Assembly: GCA_023953845.1 (NCBI GenBank)
Contig: JAMLJC010000001.1
Span: 248,001-312,000, forward strand
Reading direction: 5' to 3'
From: Rhizobiaceae bacterium
Lineage (GTDB): Bacteria; Pseudomonadota; Alphaproteobacteria; Rhizobiales; Rhizobiaceae
DNA: 64,000 nucleotides
Under the pieces are notes generated by a model. It saw only the letters and a list, made by a program, of their open reading frames with translations, made no database searches and had not been told where the DNA came from. Position 1 is the stretch's first letter, and each line of letters opens with the position of its first letter. Positions 54,993 through 62,555 of the stretch are shown in pieces. The position numbers and the translations under genes were made by a program.

Positions 54993-56363
54993 TCAGTACC
55001 GCTCGAAACCGCGGTGCAGCTCCCAGTCGGTGATGCGGCGGTCATATTCGAGCTGCTCCCACCGCGCGGTGTGGACGTAATGCTCGATCACGTCCTCACC
55101 GAACGCCGCCTTCAGCATCTTCGACTTCGCCATGGTTTCGGTCGCCTCGCGCAGCGTCTTCGGGATCTCCGGCAGCTTCGCCGCCTGATAGGCGTCGCCG
55201 ACAAAGGGTTTTTGCAGTTCCAGCTTCTCGTCGATGCCGGCGAGACCGGCCGCGATCAGCGCGGCGAAGGCGAGATAGGGATTCAGGTCCGCGCCGCCGA
55301 TGCGGCATTCCATGCGGATGCCCTTCGTCCCCTCCCCGCAGAGCCGGAAGCCGGCCGTGCGGTTGTCTTCCGACCACATGATCTTGGTCGGGGCGAAGGT
55401 ACCCGACTGGAAGCGCTTGTAGGAATTGATGTAGGGGCAGAGGAACCAAGTGAATTCCTTGGCGTATTTGAGCTGCCCGGCGCTCCACTGCTGGCCGAGC
55501 GTCGACAGCGTCCACGGCGCCTTCCTGTCGAAAAAGAGCGGGGTCTTGCCGTCGGCGCTCCACAGCGAGTTGTGGATGTGGCTGGAATTGCCGGCGAGAC
55601 CGTAATTGTACTTGGCCATGAAGGTGATCGCCTGCCCTTCCTGATGCGCGATCTCCTTGGCGCCGTTCTTCAGGATGACGTGACGGTCGGCCATGTCGAG
55701 CGCCTCGGCATAGCGGACGTTGATCTCCTCCTGCCCCGGCCCCCATTCGCCCTTGGAATTCTCGATCGGGATGCCGGCGGCGTTCATCTCGTTGCGCAGC
55801 CGCCGCATGACGCCTTCCTCCAGCGTCGTGATGCCGATCTGGTAGTCGCCGATGTAGGGCGAAGCGGTGGACAGATCGTGCCAGCGCTTGGCACGGGCGG
55901 AATCGTAGCTTTCCTTGATCAGGTAGAATTCGAGTTCCGACGCGAAATAGCCGATATAGCCACGCTCCTTGAGGCGGGCGACCTGCCGGCGCAGGATGCC
56001 GCGTGGCGAGTGCGGCAGGTCCTCATGTGTGTGATGGTCCTGGATGTCGCAGATGACCAGCGCCGTCTTTTCCAGCCACGGCACGCGGCGCATCGTGGCG
56101 AGGTCGGGCTTCAGCACGAAATCGCCGTAGCCCTGGCTCCAGCTCGCCGCCTTGTAGCCGGGCACCGGCTCCATATCGATATCGAGCGCGAGCAGATAGT
56201 TGCAGCCATGCGTCTCGTCATGGGCGGAGTCGGCGAAGAACGAGGCGAGGAAGCGCTTGCCGAACAGGCGCCCCTGCATGTCGACGCCGCAGGCAAGCAC
56301 GGTGTCGATCTCGCCAGCTTCTATGGCCTTCTTCAGATCGTCGAGGGAAAGATTTGCGGCCAT
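54993..56363 (-). CDS. Glutamine synthetase family protein (PuuA-like gamma-glutamyl ligase)
   Basis: A 456-residue protein of the GlnA/PuuA superfamily. Residues 1-105 are the beta-grasp domain; the catalytic part has FASELEFYLI, GEWGPGQEEINVRY, GLAGNSSHIHNSLW (the ATP/glutamate histidine region), NSYKRF and the GIRMECRIGGADLNPYLAFAALIAAG segment where true glutamine synthetases have R(I/L)E.R..D. It lacks the adenylylation-tyrosine region of GlnA. Such proteins join glutamate to an amine (putrescine, ethanolamine, isopropylamine). Dehydrogenases lie downstream and a hydrolase upstream. Preceded by GGAG. Confidence 0.9.
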   Translation of the reverse strand: MAANLSLDDLKKAIEAGEIDTVLACGVDMQGRLFGKRFLASFFADSAHDETHGCNYLLALDIDMEPVPGYKAASWSQGYGDFVLKPDLATMRRVPWLEKTALVICDIQDHHTHEDLPHSPRGILRRQVARLKERGYIGYFASELEFYLIKESYDSARAKRWHDLSTASPYIGDYQIGITTLEEGVMRRLRNEMNAAGIPIENSKGEWGPGQEEINVRYAEALDMADRHVILKNGAKEIAHQEGQAITFMAKYNYGLAGNSSHIHNSLWSADGKTPLFFDRKAPWTLSTLGQQWSAGQLKYAKEFTWFLCPYINSYKRFQSGTFAPTKIMWSEDNRTAGFRLCGEGTKGIRMECRIGGADLNPYLAFAALIAAGLAGIDEKLELQKPFVGDAYQAAKLPEIPKTLREATETMAKSKMLKAAFGEDVIEHYVHTARWEQLEYDRRITDWELHRGFERY

Positions 56364-56389
56364 AAGGCGACTCCGGAAACGTTGAATGG

Positions 56390-56416
56390 CTGCGGCCGGA
56401 AACGCTCCGGCCGCAG
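56390..56416 (-). promoter_or_regulatory. Intercistronic stem-loop after the TRAP binding-protein gene
   Basis: CTGCGGCCGGA (56390-56400), loop of 5 nt, TCCGGCCGCAG (56406-56416): a perfect 11-bp stem, 16 nt after the stop at 56433 and 26 nt before the ATG of the next gene. No T-tract. Confidence 0.6.
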
Positions 56417-56432
56417 CGGTGTTCGGCGATGA

Positions 56433-57497
56433 TCAGCTGTAGCGATAGGGCGCGCCGGCCTTCGTCATCGACTCGTTGTACTTCTTGATGATCTCGACCA
56501 CCTTGGCCGAACGCGGGCTCTGGGCGGCAACCTCGTCCCAGAACTTGAAAGCCTCGTCCTCGACCTGCTTCCACTCGGCCGCCGGGATGGTGGTGAGTTC
56601 GAGCTTGCCTTCGTTGCGGTACTTCGCCTCGCCCGCCCAGTACCAGTGCTGGCGATAGTAATGCGATGCGTCCATCGCCAGCCGGAAGAGCTGCTGAAGG
56701 TGTTCGGGCACCGCGTTCCACTTGTCGGTGTTGACGAAATAGGAGCCCGCCCACGCACCCGACAGCGGATTGGTCAGATAGTATTTCAACACATTCGCCC
56801 AGCCGACCGTGTGCATCTCGGTGATGCCGCACCAGCAGACGCCGTCGAGCTCGCCGGTCTGGATCGCCGGCTCGACGTCTTCATAGGGCAGCGACACCGG
56901 CACCACGCCGAACTTCGACAGGAACTGGCCGCCGGTCGGGAAGGTGTAGACGCGCAGGCCCTTGAGGTCGGCCAGCGAATTGATCGGCTTGGTCGTACCG
57001 AAGTTGCACGGGTCCCAGGCGCCGGACGAGAGCCAGGTGACACCGGGGATCTCGGCATAGGCCTCTTCCCAGATCTCCTTCAGCCCGTGCCAGTGCCAGA
57101 GCGCCGGAACGTCGAGCGAATAGCGCGATGCCAGCGGGAAGTAGGCGCCGAACACCTTCACGTCGACCGGCGCGGCAGCCGAGTCGTCGTCGCTCTGCGC
57201 GGCGTCGATGGTGCCCGACTGCACGGCGCGGAACAACTCGCCCTGCGGCACGAGCTGGTCGGCCGTGTAGAGCTCGATCTCCATCTCGCCATTGGCCGCC
57301 TTGTTGAACCAGTCGATCGAATTCTTGACGACATGCTCGGCGAGCGCCGGGCCCGCATAGGTCTGGAGACGCCATTTGATCGGCGCCTGCGCCTTCACAT
57401 AGGGCGTCGCGAGCATCGTCGCGCCGGCGGCGCCTGCGCCGGTCAGCACGGTCCTGCGGAGGAAGTCACGCTTGTTCAGTCTGGTCTGGTCCGTCAT
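56433..57497 (-). CDS. TRAP transporter substrate-binding protein (DctP family)
   Basis: A 354-residue binding protein with a twin-arginine signal (RDFLRRTVLTGAGAAGATMLATPYVKA). Mature hallmarks are IKWRLQTYAGPA near the N-terminus, the DLKGLRVYTFPTGGQFLSKFG segment with the carboxylate-binding arginine, and WCGITEMHTVGWANVLKYYL. It belongs to the branch for 2-oxo or amino-carboxylates rather than C4-dicarboxylates, as far as the motifs allow. GGAG stands 8 nt upstream of the ATG. It follows the two TRAP membrane genes by 58 bp. Confidence 0.92.
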   Translation of the reverse strand: MTDQTRLNKRDFLRRTVLTGAGAAGATMLATPYVKAQAPIKWRLQTYAGPALAEHVVKNSIDWFNKAANGEMEIELYTADQLVPQGELFRAVQSGTIDAAQSDDDSAAAPVDVKVFGAYFPLASRYSLDVPALWHWHGLKEIWEEAYAEIPGVTWLSSGAWDPCNFGTTKPINSLADLKGLRVYTFPTGGQFLSKFGVVPVSLPYEDVEPAIQTGELDGVCWCGITEMHTVGWANVLKYYLTNPLSGAWAGSYFVNTDKWNAVPEHLQQLFRLAMDASHYYRQHWYWAGEAKYRNEGKLELTTIPAAEWKQVEDEAFKFWDEVAAQSPRSAKVVEIIKKYNESMTKAGAPYRYS

Positions 57498-57555
57498 TTC
57501 CGGTTCTCCATTGCGCTTGAGTGAACATTGGTGATGGCTGCGGAAGGCATGGCGC

Positions 57556-58881
57556 TCAGATTCCCTTGTAGAGCGAGGGCAGCCACAGTGAAATCTGCGG
57601 GAAGACCATCAGCAGTATGATCGTCAGCACCATGAGAAAGAAGAAGGGGATGATAGACCTGTAAATGTCCACCAGCGTAACCTCGGGCGGCGCCATCGCC
57701 CGCATCAGGAACAGATTGTAGCCGAAGGGCGGCGTGATGTACGCGATCTGGCAGGTGATCGTGTAGAGGATGCCGAACCATACCAGGTCGAAGCCGAGCG
57801 CCTTGACCAGCGGGATATAGAGCGGCGCGACGATGACCAGCATGGCCGTGTCGTCGAGAAACATGCCCATCACGACAAAGGAAAGCAGCATCAGGATCAG
57901 CACCGTCCAGGGAGAGAACTCCCACGTGTCGATCAGCAGCGTCTTCACCGCCTTCACCGCGCCGAGCCCGTCATAGACGGCGCTGAAGCAGAGCGCGCCG
58001 AGGATGATCCACATGAACATGCAGGAGATCGTCAGCGTGTTGCGGGTGGAATCCTCGATGACCTTGCGGTTCAGATTGCCTGCCCACCAGGCGGCGCCGA
58101 CCGACAGCAGCGCACCGACGGCCGAGCTCTCCACCAGGCTGGTCACGCCGGTGAGGAACAGCGCCATCATGACGAAGAAGATCGCCAGCGGCAGGATGCC
58201 GGACCTCAGCAGGGCGAACTTCTCCGCCCGCGTGATCTGAGCGCGCTCCTCTTCCGGCAGCGCCGGGCCGATCTCTGGCTGGAGAAGGCAGCGTATGTAG
58301 ACGTAGACGGCGAAGATGATCGCCATCAGAATCCCCGGACCGATGCCGGCGAGCCATAGGTCGATGACGGGCGCGCGCGCGATCATGGCGTAAAGCACCA
58401 GCACGACGCTGGGCGGGATGAGGATGCCGAGCGAGGAGCCGGCCTGGATCACGCCAGTGACCATCACCTTGTCATAGCCGTGGCGCAGAAGCTGCGGCAG
58501 CGCGATCGTCGCGCCGATCGCCATGCCCGCGACGGAAAGGCCGTTCAGCGCGGCGATGAGCACCATCAGGCCGATCGTGCCGAGCGCAAGGCCACCCCTG
58601 ATCGGTCCGAACCAGACGTGGAACATGCGGTAGAGGCCGGACGCCATACCCGATTCCGACAGCATGTAGCCCATGAAGACGAAGAACGGCACGGTGATCA
58701 GCGGATACCAGTTCAGCACCTGGAAGGTGGCGTTGAAAGGCATCTCGAAGGAGCCCTTGCCCCACAGCCACAGCGCGGCGGCGGTGCCGACGAAGCCGAT
58801 CACGCCGAAGACGCGCTGACCGGTGAACAGCAGCACCATCATGGTGCCGAACATGAAGAGCGTGATGAACTCCGAACTCAT
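57556..58881 (-). CDS. TRAP transporter large permease (DctM family)
   Basis: A 441-residue membrane protein with about twelve segments, the sodium-driven channel of a TRAP importer. GLSVAGMAIGATIALP, GSSLGILIPPSVVLVLYA and GMFLDDTAMLVIVAPLYIPL are family blocks. Its ATG overlaps the stop of the small subunit gene (ATGA). The frame extends upstream through that gene but is not protein-like there. Confidence 0.93.
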   Translation of the reverse strand: MSSEFITLFMFGTMMVLLFTGQRVFGVIGFVGTAAALWLWGKGSFEMPFNATFQVLNWYPLITVPFFVFMGYMLSESGMASGLYRMFHVWFGPIRGGLALGTIGLMVLIAALNGLSVAGMAIGATIALPQLLRHGYDKVMVTGVIQAGSSLGILIPPSVVLVLYAMIARAPVIDLWLAGIGPGILMAIIFAVYVYIRCLLQPEIGPALPEEERAQITRAEKFALLRSGILPLAIFFVMMALFLTGVTSLVESSAVGALLSVGAAWWAGNLNRKVIEDSTRNTLTISCMFMWIILGALCFSAVYDGLGAVKAVKTLLIDTWEFSPWTVLILMLLSFVVMGMFLDDTAMLVIVAPLYIPLVKALGFDLVWFGILYTITCQIAYITPPFGYNLFLMRAMAPPEVTLVDIYRSIIPFFFLMVLTIILLMVFPQISLWLPSLYKGI

Positions 58882-59390
58882 GCAATCGGCTTCCCGCGCG
58901 CGATGGCGACGTCTTTGCAGAAGGCGCTGACGCACTGGAGCAGCATCAGCAGGATGGCGGCGGTCATCACCACCTTGACCGGCCACAGCGGCGGCGACCA
59001 GGCCGAATAGTTCTTCTGCCCGTAGACGATCGCGTAGTTGGTGCTGGAAACCCCGCCGCCGAACAGAACGGCCAGATAGAAGATAACGAAGAGGATGGTG
59101 ACGGCGTCCGTCACCGCCCGCTTGCGCGCCGACAGCCGGTCGTAGAACAGGTCCATGCGCACATGCCCGCCGAGCTGCATCGTGTAGGCGCCACCGAGCA
59201 GATAGTAGGCCGACAGGATGAACTGCGACATTTCGAGCGCCCAGTTGATGGGCACGCCGAGAAAGAGGCGCGATGCCGTCGAGGCCAGCAGGATGGCCCC
59301 CATGACGAAGAAGAGATACATCGCCACCCTGCCGACGCGGTAGTTCACGGCGTCGACGAAGTGGACAAAGAGGCGAACTGCCCTTGGCAC
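58878..59390 (-). CDS. TRAP transporter small permease (DctQ family)
   Basis: A 170-residue membrane protein with four segments and the DctQ wording FLGVPINWALEMSQFILSAYYLLGGAYTMQLGGHVRMDLFYDRLSARKR, which includes the conserved W-x(2)-E and H-x-R-x-D motif. GTG at 59390 is preceded by GGAAGG 5 nt upstream and gives the normal N-terminus; the open frame runs on upstream into the amidohydrolase gene. It supports the large permease. Confidence 0.9.
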   Translation of the reverse strand: MPRAVRLFVHFVDAVNYRVGRVAMYLFFVMGAILLASTASRLFLGVPINWALEMSQFILSAYYLLGGAYTMQLGGHVRMDLFYDRLSARKRAVTDAVTILFVIFYLAVLFGGGVSSTNYAIVYGQKNYSAWSPPLWPVKVVMTAAILLMLLQCVSAFCKDVAIARGKPIA

Positions 59391-59403
59391 TGATCCTTCC
59401 TCT

Positions 59404-60219
59404 CTAGCTTGAACCGGTCCTGCGGGCATCGGCAGGACGCGCCGCGATGGTATTTTCCACAGTGGCGATCCCGGCGAGGACGGCGGCGAGCCTGTCCGCC
59501 CATCTGCGCTGCCCCGCCGCACCCGCGATCTCGTCGTTGCGGATCTCGATCATGGCGCAGGGCAGGCCGCGCGAGCGCGCGTGGCGCTCCAGCGTGTAAT
59601 AGACGCGGTCGGCTGGCGAATAGGGCTGGTTGTCGCCGACGACGATGCCCCCGGAAACGCCGAACGCCTCGATCATCGGCCGCGACAGACGCTCGTCGTC
59701 GTCGTGCAGGATGCCGATGTGCCACGGGCGAGGAATGTCCTTGTAGACCGGCGTGAAGGAGTGGATCGAGATGAGCCACGTCTCCATGCCGTGCCGCAGC
59801 CGGCGGGACAGGACGTCGTCGATCGCGTCATGGAAGGGCTTGTGCGCAAGCTCGATGCGCTTGCGGCGGGCCTCGGCGTCGAGGCCGGCATTGCCGGGGA
59901 TGACCGTCGTCTCGCTCACTTCCGGAATGAGGTCGGGCGCGTCGAAGGGACGGTTGCAGTCGATGACGAGGCGCGAAAGGCCGCCCGCGACGACGGGCGC
60001 GTCGAGCAGCTTCGACAGGTGCAGCGAAACCGGAAGCGCCCCTGGGTCCCATGCGATGTGCCGCTCGAATTCGCCAGCATCGAGGCCGAGCGTGCCGTGC
60101 TCCGGCAGCAGGCGGTTCGAGGCGTGATCGCAGGCGATGACGACGCGGCCGCGGCCCTCGCGGTTCCACACCTGGACAAGATCGGCGGGACGCACGGCGT
60201 CCGTTTCCTCCGACATCAT
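59404..60219 (-). CDS. N-formylglutamate amidohydrolase family protein (HutG/FGase-like)
   Basis: A 271-residue zinc hydrolase of the FGase family. The N-terminal IACDHASNRLLPEHG, the LVIDCNRPFDAPD segment with the binding arginine, the HKPFHDAID helix and the LISIHSFTP strand carry the metal and substrate residues. Known members split N-formylglutamate to formate and glutamate; many relatives act on other N-acyl amino acids. No other hut gene is nearby. Beside a gamma-glutamyl ligase, a role in freeing glutamate is plausible. The start at 60219 (or the next codon) follows a GGC-rich leader; 13 bp separate it from the TRAP genes. Confidence 0.88.
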   Translation of the reverse strand: MMSEETDAVRPADLVQVWNREGRGRVVIACDHASNRLLPEHGTLGLDAGEFERHIAWDPGALPVSLHLSKLLDAPVVAGGLSRLVIDCNRPFDAPDLIPEVSETTVIPGNAGLDAEARRKRIELAHKPFHDAIDDVLSRRLRHGMETWLISIHSFTPVYKDIPRPWHIGILHDDDERLSRPMIEAFGVSGGIVVGDNQPYSPADRVYYTLERHARSRGLPCAMIEIRNDEIAGAAGQRRWADRLAAVLAGIATVENTIAARPADARRTGSS

Positions 60220-60289
60220 GGTTACGCCTGTCCCCTGAGCGTCGTACCGAACGTTACTTTTCGTGTTCCATTGCGCTCTTGTGGATGAT

Positions 60290-60316
60290 CTCATACAAAT
60301 CGCCGGAGTTTGTCAA
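60290..60316 (-). promoter_or_regulatory. Candidate promoter of the TRAP/amidohydrolase operon
   Basis: On the minus strand TTGACA (60311-60316) and TATGAG (60290-60295) are 15 bp apart, one or two bases shorter than ideal. They lie about 70 bp ahead of the amidohydrolase start in the gap divergent from the RpiR-type gene, and are the best -35/-10 pair there. Confidence 0.35.
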
Positions 60317-60377
60317 ACGGGAAAATGCCGGTTTCAACAGCGGTGCTTCCCGTTGAGGCAAAAGGGAGGGTGGGAGC

Positions 60378-61205
60378 ATGCAGCCGAGTATCGCCGAGAT
60401 GATCGCCGACAAGGCGGATCAGATGACGGCGGGGGAGCGGCGGGCCGCGCAGACGCTGATCGCCAACTATCCGCTGATCGGGCTGCGAACGGTGGCGGAG
60501 TTCTCGCAGCAGGCAGGCGTCAGCTCCCCCACGATCCTGCGCTTCGTGGCGCGGCTCGGCTTCCAGAACTATCCCGACTTCCAGAACAGCCTGCAGGACG
60601 AACTGGCCGCGCAGCTCCAGTCGCCCTCGTCGCGGGCCGGGCGCGGCGTGTCCGAACCGGCCGGCGGCGACCGGCCGACCGTCGAGGCGACGGTGGAGAA
60701 CATACGCGAGACCTTCCGCCACATACCGGCGAAGCAGCTGGCCGAGCAGGTCGAGCTGCTCGCCAACGGCCGCAGCAAGCTTTTCCTGGTCGGAGGACGC
60801 TTCACCGATCCCATCGCCCGTTACATGGCGGCGCATCTCACCATCATCCGCCCCAACGTCTTCCATCTGGGCGGGCAGGAAAGCACATGGACCGACCGCC
60901 TGCTCGACATGGGCAAGCGCGACGTGCTGATGATCTTCGACATCCGCCGCTATCAGGACGGGCTGGGCAGATTCGCGGAAAAGGCCCACAAGCGCGGCGT
61001 GCAGATCATGCTCGTGACGGACCAGTGGCTGTCGCCCATCGCCCGCTTCGCCAAGCATGTGATCGCGACGCGCACCGAGGTGCCGTCCGCCTGGGATTCG
61101 TCGGCGGCGCTGTTCGTCGTCGCCGAGACGTTGACCGGAGAGATCACGCGGCATCTTCAGGACGAGAGCGCCGAACGCATGCGCGAACTGGAGAGATTGC
61201 GCTAG
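60378..61205 (+). CDS. MurR/RpiR family transcriptional regulator
   Basis: A 275-residue regulator. Residues 1-77 form the RpiR helix-turn-helix domain (LRTVAEFSQQAGVSSPTILRFVARLGF), and residues about 120-250 the SIS domain (SKLFLVGGRFTDPIARYMAAHL), which normally binds a phosphosugar but in several rhizobial members senses other metabolites. GGGAGGGTGGGAGC precedes the ATG. It is divergent from the amidohydrolase-TRAP-ligase-dehydrogenase cluster and is its likely regulator. Confidence 0.92.
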   Translation: MQPSIAEMIADKADQMTAGERRAAQTLIANYPLIGLRTVAEFSQQAGVSSPTILRFVARLGFQNYPDFQNSLQDELAAQLQSPSSRAGRGVSEPAGGDRPTVEATVENIRETFRHIPAKQLAEQVELLANGRSKLFLVGGRFTDPIARYMAAHLTIIRPNVFHLGGQESTWTDRLLDMGKRDVLMIFDIRRYQDGLGRFAEKAHKRGVQIMLVTDQWLSPIARFAKHVIATRTEVPSAWDSSAALFVVAETLTGEITRHLQDESAERMRELERLR

Positions 61206-61391
61206 AGCAAGCTCCATGGGGGGGCTCGGTCTGACGCAAATGTGCGGACCCATTACAGAGATTTAATGTTAGAGGACTACTCACACACCGCGCAAACACC
61301 ATAAAGAACGGATAGGGGCGTGGGTCTGAAGCCTGACGTGTCGGCCCTCATCGAACGCGAAGGACATTCGCGGGATGAATCCGGAGCTTGG

Positions 61392-62555
61392 ATGAAAGTT
61401 TGGAAGCAACTCCTGCTTTGCGCGGTCCTGCTGGTCCTTGCCGCTGGCGCCTGGGCCTATTTCACCGAAACCGGAAGACGGATGCTCGCGGCGGGGGGCA
61501 TGGACTGGATATTCGCCGCGACCGGCGATGCGGAGCCCGGACAGGCTGCGGGAACCGGCCAGAACAGCCGCAACGACGCGCCGTCCGTGGTGACCATCGC
61601 GGCGGCGACCGCCACCATCAACGACCGGCTTCAGGCGATCGGCACCGGCAGGGCGAACGCCACGGTGGTCGTGACGCCCTATGCGTCCGGCCGCGTGACG
61701 GAATTCCTCGTCCGGTCCGGCGCCCATGTCGAGGCCGGGCAGGTGATCGCGAAACTCGATTCCGACACCGAGGAGATCGCGCTGGAACGCGCCAGGATCA
61801 CGCGTGACGACGCGCTCGCCAAGGTCGAGCGGGCGCGCGCCCTGCGCAAATCCAACGCGATCACGCAAGTCCAGCTCACCGAGGCGGAGCTTGCGTTGCG
61901 CAACGCGGAGCTCTCCGTACACGACGCGCAAGTCGCGCTTGACCGGCGCTCCGTCGTCGCGCCGATCTCCGGCATCGTCGGCATCCTGCCCATCGAGGCC
62001 GGCAACTACGTGACGAGCCAGTCCTCCATCGCCACCATCGACGACCGGTCGAGCATCCTGGTCGATTTCTGGGTGCCGGAGCGCTTCGCCGCGGCCGTGA
62101 AGATCGACGCCGAGATTTCCGCGACGCCGCTCGCCAATCCCAAGCAGAGCTATACGGGCGTCGTCTCGGCAATCGACAACCGGATCGACGAGAAGAGCCG
62201 GACCCTCTGGGTGCAGGCGCGCATCGCCAACCCGTCCGACTCGCTGAAGGCCGGCATGTCGTTCCAGATCACCATGCGCTTCCCCGGCGAAACCTATCCG
62301 GCCGTCAGCCCGCTGGCGATCATGTGGGGCAGCGACGGCGCCTTCGTGTGGAGCGTCGTCGACGGCAGGGTGAAGCAGGTGCCGGTGCGTATCGTCCAGC
62401 GCAACACCGAGACCGTGCTCGTCGAGGGAGAGATCAGGGGCGGCGACATGGTCGTCACCGAGGGCCTTCAGAGCGTGCGTGACGGCGACGAGGTGCGGAT
62501 CGCGAACGCCATCGTGCCGCGCGCCGCCGAGGCCGCCGGGGCGCCCACCCAATGA
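61392..62555 (+). CDS. RND efflux periplasmic adaptor (HlyD/MFP family)
   Basis: A 387-residue membrane-fusion protein. One N-terminal membrane anchor (KQLLLCAVLLVLAAGAWAYF) is followed by the lipoyl half-motif (GRVTEFLVRSGAHVEAGQVIAKLD), a coiled-coil hairpin (about 110-180), the second lipoyl half (DRRSVVAPISGIVG), and the beta-barrel domain. GGAG stands before the ATG at 61392; a GTG at 61320 would add 24 polar residues. Its stop overlaps the pump gene (ATGA). It joins the pump to an outer-membrane channel. Confidence 0.92.
   Translation: MKVWKQLLLCAVLLVLAAGAWAYFTETGRRMLAAGGMDWIFAATGDAEPGQAAGTGQNSRNDAPSVVTIAAATATINDRLQAIGTGRANATVVVTPYASGRVTEFLVRSGAHVEAGQVIAKLDSDTEEIALERARITRDDALAKVERARALRKSNAITQVQLTEAELALRNAELSVHDAQVALDRRSVVAPISGIVGILPIEAGNYVTSQSSIATIDDRSSILVDFWVPERFAAAVKIDAEISATPLANPKQSYTGVVSAIDNRIDEKSRTLWVQARIANPSDSLKAGMSFQITMRFPGETYPAVSPLAIMWGSDGAFVWSVVDGRVKQVPVRIVQRNTETVLVEGEIRGGDMVVTEGLQSVRDGDEVRIANAIVPRAAEAAGAPTQ

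Noticed and set aside
51973..55080. A 1,035-codon open frame on the + strand opposite the alcohol and aldehyde dehydrogenase genes
   Set aside because: It is antisense to two complete dehydrogenases with intact active sites. The product is rich in Arg, Gly, Asp and His, without domains, which is the usual shadow of GC-rich codon bias.
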